A stretch of 27,321 nt of DNA, from positions 1 through 27,321 of the forward strand of contig CAZHPY010000016.1 of the NCBI GenBank assembly GCA_964534705.1, given 5' to 3'. Source of the stretch: CAZHPY01 sp964534705. Lineage in GTDB: Bacteria > Omnitrophota > Gorgyraeia > 2-01-FULL-45-10. The notes below the pieces were generated by a model. The model saw nothing but the letters and a program-made list of their open reading frames with translations. It ran no database searches and was not told where the DNA came from. The stretch's first letter is position 1; the number at the start of each line of letters is the position of its first letter. This document shows positions 22,115-27,321 of the stretch, in pieces. The translations under genes were made by a program, and so were the position numbers.

Positions 22115-23329
22115 CTATCCGCTCATAACAGTGGCTATCTTAAATATCGGCAGGAACATACAAATAACTACTGTACCTATGACTATACCCAAAAACGCTA
22201 TAATCAGAGGCTCTATAAGGCTTGTCAGTCCGCTAACTGCGGCATCTACCTGCTCATCATAAAAATCCGCTATTTTTGAAAGCATTTTTTCGAGTTGGCC
22301 GGATTGTTCGCCGACCGAGATCATCCTTACGACCATAAGAGGAAATAATTTTGACCTTGCAAGCGGCTCTGCTACGCTCTCGCCTTCCCTTACATTGGCC
22401 CTTACCGTTTCTACGGCTATTTCTATAGCTTTGTTACCGGCTGTTTTACCCACTATATCAAGAGAATTCAATATGGGAACGCCGCTCTTGATCAATGTAG
22501 AAAGAGTCCTGGTAAATTTACTTATGGCTACTTTCTTAAGTAAAATACCGAATATGGGCATTTTTAACAATAATGTATCATATGCGAGCCGGCCTTTTTC
22601 TGTCTTTACATACCTGGCTACAGAGAAGACTATGCCCCCGGCGATTATTGCCAATAACAGAAAATATTTCCGCAGGGCATCGCTTATGGCTATCAAAACC
22701 ATTGTGGGTTTCGGTAGTTCTGACCCGAATCCCGCAAAAATGTCCTTGAATATCGGGATTACCTTTAGAAGTAACAGTAGTGTTATGGCTATGGCCATGC
22801 TGCTTACTACTGCGGGATATATAAGCGCCGAACCTACTTTCTTCTGCAATGCGCTGGTTTTTTCAAGATATGCCGCAAGGCGATCCAGAATATCATCAAG
22901 CATACCGCTGGATTCTCCCGCTTTAACCATGCTGACAAATAAAGCTGAAAATATCTTTTTATGCCTTCCCAACGCATCTGAAAGGCTTGATCCCGTTTCG
23001 ATATCATTTCGTATCTTTAATATTACGCTGCCGAATGTCTTATTCTCTACCTGTTCCCCCAATATATCCAGGGCGCCTACCAAAGGGATACCTGCATCCA
23101 CCATAGTCGCAAGCTGCCTTGAAAAAACAACAAGGTCGTCTATCTTTACTTTTTTGCCGCCAAATGAAAAGATAGACATGCTCATTTTAGGGAGCGCCTC
23201 TTTTACCGAAACTATTATAAGGCCTTTTTTCCGCAAAATATCGATCGCCTGGGCGCGATCAGGCGCTTCAAAAAATCCGCTGGCGGTTTTTCCGGAATTG
23301 TCTTTTGCTGAATACTTAAAGTTAGGCAC
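22115..23329 (-). CDS. pilC: PilC/GspF inner-membrane platform protein
   Basis: PilC is the membrane platform on which PilB acts to add or remove pilins. The 404 residues begin with PNFKYSAKDNSGKTASGFFEA, the usual PilC start. Two repeated T2SSF domains follow (about 70-195, FSRQLATMVDAGIPLVGAL; and 270-395, FTRTLSTLIKSGVPILNSL), each followed by membrane helices (about 170-195, 215-240 and 375-400). The GTG start at 23329 follows the pilB stop after 2 bp. It closes the ATPase-platform operon. Confidence 0.95.
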   Translation of the reverse strand: MPNFKYSAKDNSGKTASGFFEAPDRAQAIDILRKKGLIIVSVKEALPKMSMSIFSFGGKKVKIDDLVVFSRQLATMVDAGIPLVGALDILGEQVENKTFGSVILKIRNDIETGSSLSDALGRHKKIFSALFVSMVKAGESSGMLDDILDRLAAYLEKTSALQKKVGSALIYPAVVSSMAIAITLLLLLKVIPIFKDIFAGFGSELPKPTMVLIAISDALRKYFLLLAIIAGGIVFSVARYVKTEKGRLAYDTLLLKMPIFGILLKKVAISKFTRTLSTLIKSGVPILNSLDIVGKTAGNKAIEIAVETVRANVREGESVAEPLARSKLFPLMVVRMISVGEQSGQLEKMLSKIADFYDEQVDAAVSGLTSLIEPLIIAFLGIVIGTVVICMFLPIFKIATVMSG

Positions 23330-23331
23330 TT

Positions 23332-25056
23332 TTAATCCTCCGACGTAACTCTTAAAACCTCTTCCAGGGTCGTGACACCCATTATGCAGTTCTGTATCGC
23401 GTTATCCCTAAGGGTCAGCATTTTTGTTTGCTTGACGGCGTAGTCCTTTATCTCATCACTTGATGCCTTTCTCATTATCATGCTCCTGACCTGGTCATCT
23501 ATAAGAAGCGCCTCCAGTATGGCTACCCTTCCATAGTAGCCCGTATCATTGCAACGCTTACAGCCCCTGCCTTTATACAAAGCCTTGATGTTCTTTTTTT
23601 TGATCTCTGCGGATTCCAGCCCCAGTCTTTCAAGGACTTCCGCGGGCGCAGGCATTTCTTCTTTGCAATTCTCGCATATCTTTCTCATCAAGCGCTGTGC
23701 TGAGGCCAAAACAAGGCTTGACGCTACCAGGAACGGTTCAACCCCCATATCTATCAGCCTCGTGATCGCGCCGGCCGAATCATTCGTATGCAGCGTACTT
23801 AATATAAGCTGTCCGGTAAGCGATGCCTTAATGGCGATGTCCGCGGTCTCGAAATCGCGTATCTCCCCGACCATTATTATGTCCGGCGTCTGCCTTAATA
23901 CGCTTTTCAGGCCCGTTGCGAACGTCAGTCCGATCTCCGGCCTGGCAGGGATCTGTGTAATGCCCTCGGTCTCATACTCTACCGGGTCTTCCAGTGTTAT
24001 GATATTACGCTCAGGCGTATTAAGCTGGCTTATTATTGAGTACAACGTGGTCGATTTACCGCTTCCTGTCGGCCCTGTAACCAGCAACATCCCGTACGGC
24101 CTTGCAAGGGCTGTTCTAAAAGTCTTTAACGGCTCCGGCAAAAAACCCAGTTTTTCCAGGCCTATATTTATACTTGATTTATCCAGTATCCTTAATACGA
24201 CCTTGCCCCCGAAAGTTATGGGAAGCACCGATACCCTGAAATCTATTTCCTTTCCTTCAAAGCTGATCTTAAAACGTCCGTCCTGGGGCATACGGGTTTC
24301 CGTTATGTCAAGCCTTGACATTATTTTTAAACGCGCAAGGACGGCATTCTGGTTCTTTTTAGGCAGCGTAAAAATATCATGGAGGCTGCCGTCGATCCTG
24401 TACCTTACCCTCAGGAATTTTTCACATGGTTCGATATGTATGTCACTGGCCCTCTTTTTTATAGCCTCATTCAGGATAAGGCTTACCACCTTTACTATGG
24501 GGGCCTTCTGGCTCTCTTCAGTTACCTCGCTTACATCTATCCTCTCTTCTTCTACAAACTCTACATCATCGCCGGGCTTTACTTCCTCGAGTATTTTTGT
24601 TATTTCCTGGGTCTGCGCCGACGTCCCATAATAAGAATTAATAGCGTCTCTTATCTCGTTCTCCGGAGCTATGGCAAGGTCTATCTTAAAATGAGTGAGC
24701 ATCTTTACGTCATCGATCGCAAAAACATTCAAAGGGTCCGACATGACTATAGTGAGGACGTTCCCTATTTTTGAAAGAGGCAGCAGTATATATTGCCTGG
24801 CTATCTTCTCAGGTATGACCTTTACCAGTTCTTTGTCTATTTTATATTTAGCAAGATCTATAGGAGGGATATCGAGCTGGCTGCTGATCGCGACGACCAG
24901 GTTCTTCTGGGATATATACCCCTGCTCTACGAGGATCTTACCAAGGCTGCCGCCGGATTTTTTCTGTGTCTCAAGCGCTTTATCGAGGTCTTTCTTCTTG
25001 AGCAGGTTCCCTTTTATGAGAATATCTGTAAGCCTGTCTTTTAAAGATTCTGCCAT
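23332..25056 (-). CDS. pilB: PilB/GspE-family assembly ATPase, second copy
   Basis: This hexameric ATPase powers pilus extension. Of 574 residues, 1-145 form an MshEN (GspE N-terminal) domain, with one good repeat (SLGKILVEQGYISQ...Q60) and a weaker first repeat. The motor has ASDIHIEP (203-210), Walker A GPTGSGKS (328-335), Asp box around EDPVEYE, Walker B with GEIRD (397-401), His box TLHTND and the zinc knuckle Cys461, Cys464, Cys499, Cys502. GGAG lies six bases before the ATG. It sits between the other ATPase and pilC, the standard PilB position. Confidence 0.94.
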   Translation of the reverse strand: MAESLKDRLTDILIKGNLLKKKDLDKALETQKKSGGSLGKILVEQGYISQKNLVVAISSQLDIPPIDLAKYKIDKELVKVIPEKIARQYILLPLSKIGNVLTIVMSDPLNVFAIDDVKMLTHFKIDLAIAPENEIRDAINSYYGTSAQTQEITKILEEVKPGDDVEFVEEERIDVSEVTEESQKAPIVKVVSLILNEAIKKRASDIHIEPCEKFLRVRYRIDGSLHDIFTLPKKNQNAVLARLKIMSRLDITETRMPQDGRFKISFEGKEIDFRVSVLPITFGGKVVLRILDKSSINIGLEKLGFLPEPLKTFRTALARPYGMLLVTGPTGSGKSTTLYSIISQLNTPERNIITLEDPVEYETEGITQIPARPEIGLTFATGLKSVLRQTPDIIMVGEIRDFETADIAIKASLTGQLILSTLHTNDSAGAITRLIDMGVEPFLVASSLVLASAQRLMRKICENCKEEMPAPAEVLERLGLESAEIKKKNIKALYKGRGCKRCNDTGYYGRVAILEALLIDDQVRSMIMRKASSDEIKDYAVKQTKMLTLRDNAIQNCIMGVTTLEEVLRVTSED

Positions 25057-25078
25057 ATATAACTCCGTAAAAAATGGA

Positions 25079-26815
25079 TCAATCCACTTCCAGGTCCTGG
25101 TCTCCGACCGTTACCCTTACGATCTCATCGAGCGTAGTCACGCCGCTCAGGGCCAAAGCCACCCCGTTTTCCCGGAGCGTTGACATCCCTTCCAGCCTTC
25201 CCTGGTCCCTTACCCTGTACTCCTGCGCCCTTTCCAATATAAGCGCCTTGATCTTCGGCGTTAAAGTAAGTACTTCTATCAATCCTACCCTGCCCTTATA
25301 ACCGGTTTTGCGGCATACATCACAACCTTTACCGCGATATAAGGTTACTTTTTTACCGTTTGACTTTATATTATATTTTTCGGCGATATCCGCATCCAGC
25401 TCATACGATTCTTTGCAGTTCGGACAGATCTTCCTTACGAGCCGCTGGGCGGCTACCAGGATCACCGACGAAGTTATCAGAAAAGGTTCCACCCCCATAT
25501 TTAAAAGCCTCGTTATGGACCCGGGGGCTGTCGTAGTATGCAAAGTGCTTAACACCATATGCCCGGTAAGAGCCGCCTTGATCGCGATATCTGCGGTTTC
25601 AAAATCGCGTATTTCACCTATCATTATTATGTCGGGGTCCTGCCTTAATATCGATCTGAGCGCGGCGGCGAACGTCAGGCCTATATCAGGACGCGACGTA
25701 ACCTGGTTCAAACCTTCTATAACGTATTCGACGGGATCTTCTACCGTAATAACGTTGTCTTCGGGAGAATTTATATACTCAAGCACTGAGTACAACGTTG
25801 TAGTCTTTCCACAGCCTGTCGGGCCGCATACCAATATCATACCGTGCGGCTTCATGGCTCCCTGCCTTACTTCATCCATCGATTTCTTATCAAACCCTAA
25901 TTTTTCCAAGTCCAGCATGGCCTGTGATTTATCCAGGATCCTTAGCGCAACCTTTTCACCCTTACTCGAGGGTAAAACTGAGATCCTGAAATCCACCTCC
26001 CTGTTATGGAGCCTTACCTTAAACCTGCCGTCCTGCGGAAGCCTGCGCTCCGCTATGTCCAGATTGGACATGACCTTCAGCCTGGATATGATGGCATTAT
26101 GCAGCGCCTTTGGCGGCCGCTTGATGTCCTGTAAAATACCGTCGACCCTGAACCGGACCCGTACTTCATGTTCAAGAGGTTCTATAAGTATATCGCTAGC
26201 CCTGGCGTTTACACCTTCGGCAAGGATAAGGTTCGTGATCTTTACAACCGGGGCATCCTGGGTCATCCTAAATAGGTCAGTTGAATCCTGCGTTTCCTGC
26301 GCGGTGCGCTCCTCGACCATATTGATATCGGCGGATTCCTCCATATCACCAACGATCTTTTCAATAGCTGTAAAAGCGCTCTCCTCATAATACTGGTTCA
26401 GCGCGTCCTTGATATCCCTATCGGCTGTTATGATAGGGCTTATGCTAAACCCGGTTATTGCCTTTATATCATCTATAGCAAATATATTCAGGGGATCTAC
26501 CATGGCTACGACCAGGGTATTCCCCATCTTAGATACAGGTATTATCTGGTATCGCTTAGCGATCTTTTTCGGTATTAATTTTATGACATTAGGGTCTATC
26601 TTATACCTAGAAAGATTTATGGGCGGGATGCTGAGCTCATTGCTTAAGGCCTCCATGAGATCGCTTTTTGATATGCACCCCAGATCGACGAGAATATCGC
26701 TCAGAGAGCCGCCTTTTTCGCGTTGTATCTTTAAGGCCTTCTCAAGGTCTGCCTCTTTGATACGCTTTTTCTCTACGAATATCTTTAATATTTTTTCCTT
26801 CAGCGGTAATATCAT
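25079..26815 (-). CDS. pilB: PilB/GspE-family assembly ATPase, first copy
   Basis: The 578-residue paralog shares the full layout of the next gene: MshEN domain (1-145), then a motor with Walker A GPTGCGKT (331-338), EDPVEYV, GEIRD (400-404), TLHTTT and Cys464, Cys467, Cys498, Cys501. Two details differ. The N2 motif reads ASDILIEP instead of ASDIHIEP, and the second MshEN repeat ends in Glu60 instead of Gln and has SLS instead of SLG. The two ATPases may serve different pili or a pilus and a secretion system. It starts 2 bp after the stand-alone MshEN gene and ends 22 bp before the second ATPase. Confidence 0.92.
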   Translation of the reverse strand: MILPLKEKILKIFVEKKRIKEADLEKALKIQREKGGSLSDILVDLGCISKSDLMEALSNELSIPPINLSRYKIDPNVIKLIPKKIAKRYQIIPVSKMGNTLVVAMVDPLNIFAIDDIKAITGFSISPIITADRDIKDALNQYYEESAFTAIEKIVGDMEESADINMVEERTAQETQDSTDLFRMTQDAPVVKITNLILAEGVNARASDILIEPLEHEVRVRFRVDGILQDIKRPPKALHNAIISRLKVMSNLDIAERRLPQDGRFKVRLHNREVDFRISVLPSSKGEKVALRILDKSQAMLDLEKLGFDKKSMDEVRQGAMKPHGMILVCGPTGCGKTTTLYSVLEYINSPEDNVITVEDPVEYVIEGLNQVTSRPDIGLTFAAALRSILRQDPDIIMIGEIRDFETADIAIKAALTGHMVLSTLHTTTAPGSITRLLNMGVEPFLITSSVILVAAQRLVRKICPNCKESYELDADIAEKYNIKSNGKKVTLYRGKGCDVCRKTGYKGRVGLIEVLTLTPKIKALILERAQEYRVRDQGRLEGMSTLRENGVALALSGVTTLDEIVRVTVGDQDLEVD

Positions 26816-26817
26816 CT

Positions 26818-27267
26818 TTATTTTTTCCCGTAATATTTGCTTATTGCGTTATTTATGTCGGTCATAGTACTTATGAATATCTGGACCTTACAGCTTGTAA
26901 GCATCTCGACGTCCTCTACTGCCTGGACATTCAGCGGATTCGACATGGTTATGGTAAGCAGATTACCGATCCTGTCTATGGCAATAAGGTTATATTGTTT
27001 ACATACGTTTTCCGGGACCATCTTTATTATCTCATCGCCGATCTCATAACTTTGAAGAGGCAAATACGGATATCCGTACTGTACGGTCAGGACTTGCGCT
27101 ATCTCCTCCTCCTTTGCGTATCCCAACATTACCAGGATCTGGCCGATCAGCCCGCCTTTTTCAGTTTGTATCTTAAGCGCCTTTTCCAGCTGGGCCTCAT
27201 TTATCACGCCCTTTTCACACAGGAGTTCGCCTAATTGTTTTGTTATAAGACGCCTTATTGGTGTCAT
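26818..27267 (-). CDS. Stand-alone MshEN (GspE N-terminal domain) protein
   Basis: The 149 residues consist only of the domain that normally forms the N-terminus of PilB/GspE ATPases. It has two tandem repeats, LGELLCEKGVINEAQLEKAL..Q34 (12-34) and IGQILVMLGYAKEEEIAQVL..Q63 (41-63), then the alpha/beta part YNLIAIDRIGNLLTITMSNPLNVQAVEDVEML (93-124). MshEN domains of this type are known c-di-GMP receptors. Both repeats here keep the (L/I)G...G...Q pattern. It is not a broken ATPase: it has its own ATG and stop, and the next gene has a full domain of its own. It probably regulates or partners one of the two ATPases. Confidence 0.85.
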   Translation of the reverse strand: MTPIRRLITKQLGELLCEKGVINEAQLEKALKIQTEKGGLIGQILVMLGYAKEEEIAQVLTVQYGYPYLPLQSYEIGDEIIKMVPENVCKQYNLIAIDRIGNLLTITMSNPLNVQAVEDVEMLTSCKVQIFISTMTDINNAISKYYGKK

Positions 27268-27273
27268 ATTTAT

Positions 27274-27321
27274 TTACCTTTTAAATAATCTCATTAAGTC
27301 ATCAGGATCGGTGCTTCTTGA
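27274..27321 (-). CDS. C-terminal tail of an upstream gene, identity uncertain
   Basis: The frame open from the window edge ends with residues STDPDDLMRLFKR and TAA at 27274-27276, 6 bp before the MshEN start codon. Only 15 residues are visible. Position suggests another pilus gene such as a PilT retraction ATPase, whose tails often carry a DP(D/E) followed by a hydrophobic helix, but this is a guess from context. Confidence 0.45.
   Translation of the reverse strand, partial: SRSTDPDDLMRLFKR

Noticed and set aside
23549..26390. Two long plus-strand open frames (about 360 codons each) opposite the ATPase genes
   Set aside because: They are antisense shadows of conserved ATPase codons: low-complexity Ser/Ile-rich products with no domain, no ribosome site, and the same shape opposite both paralogs.
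1..27321. CRISPR arrays, tRNA or rRNA genes, transposons, prophage or defence systems
   Set aside because: No repeats with regular spacing, no cloverleaf-like segments with CCA-proximal sequence, and no transposase, integrase or toxin-like products were seen on either strand.

Overview
This window looks like chromosome from an uncultured, Gram-negative-type bacterium. The features that suggest this are a type IV pilus (T4P) machine with outer-membrane secretins, SurA-like and lipoprotein foldases, and moderate base composition. The CIANLKQIEG-type pilins with CPxxGxYT and CGxxGH motifs, and the general gene style, resemble Candidatus Omnitrophota or neighbouring PVC-related lineages. That placement is inference from memory, not a search. 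Every gene I can support lies on the minus strand, so transcription runs from high to low coordinates. There are no rRNA or tRNA genes, CRISPR arrays, insertion sequences or phage genes, and no gene-free stretch reaches 300 bp.

Read in the direction of transcription, the first block (27321 to about 14985) is the T4P locus. It starts with the tail of an unknown gene, a free-standing MshEN (GspE N-terminal) protein, two PilB/GspE assembly ATPases and the PilC platform protein. Next comes a 250-bp regulatory gap with a near-consensus promoter (TTGACA-N17-TATACT) and an attenuator-like leader. The major pilin follows, with its own terminator. A new promoter then leads into a second pilin, PilM, PilN, PilO, PilP and two tandem, closely similar secretins. 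ATPase, pilin and secretin are therefore each duplicated.

The second block (14911-8573) is housekeeping: a half-length DUF2344 protein and RNase G, then a promoter and rplU-rpmA-obg-proB-proA-nadD (ribosomal proteins L21 and L27, the Obg GTPase, proline synthesis, NAD synthesis). The third block (8567-4212) has its own TTGACC-N17-TATAAT promoter and carries a 47-residue zinc-ribbon protein (DUF5679-like), the ribosome silencing factor rsfS, argS and an unusually compact mfd. The fourth block (4163-1) carries two periplasmic or outer-membrane foldases, pdxA, rsmA, gatC and the start of gatA.

The most interesting observations are: (1) the leader before the major pilin, whose 5' segment can pair with the 5' arm of a terminator in a mutually exclusive way, as in a riboswitch or attenuator; (2) a 634-residue Mfd lacking both the UvrA-recruiting region and the C-terminal autoinhibitory domain; (3) a stand-alone MshEN protein with better-preserved putative c-di-GMP motifs than the two ATPases beside it; (4) tandem duplicated secretins; and (5) an apparent AUA start codon on rsfS.
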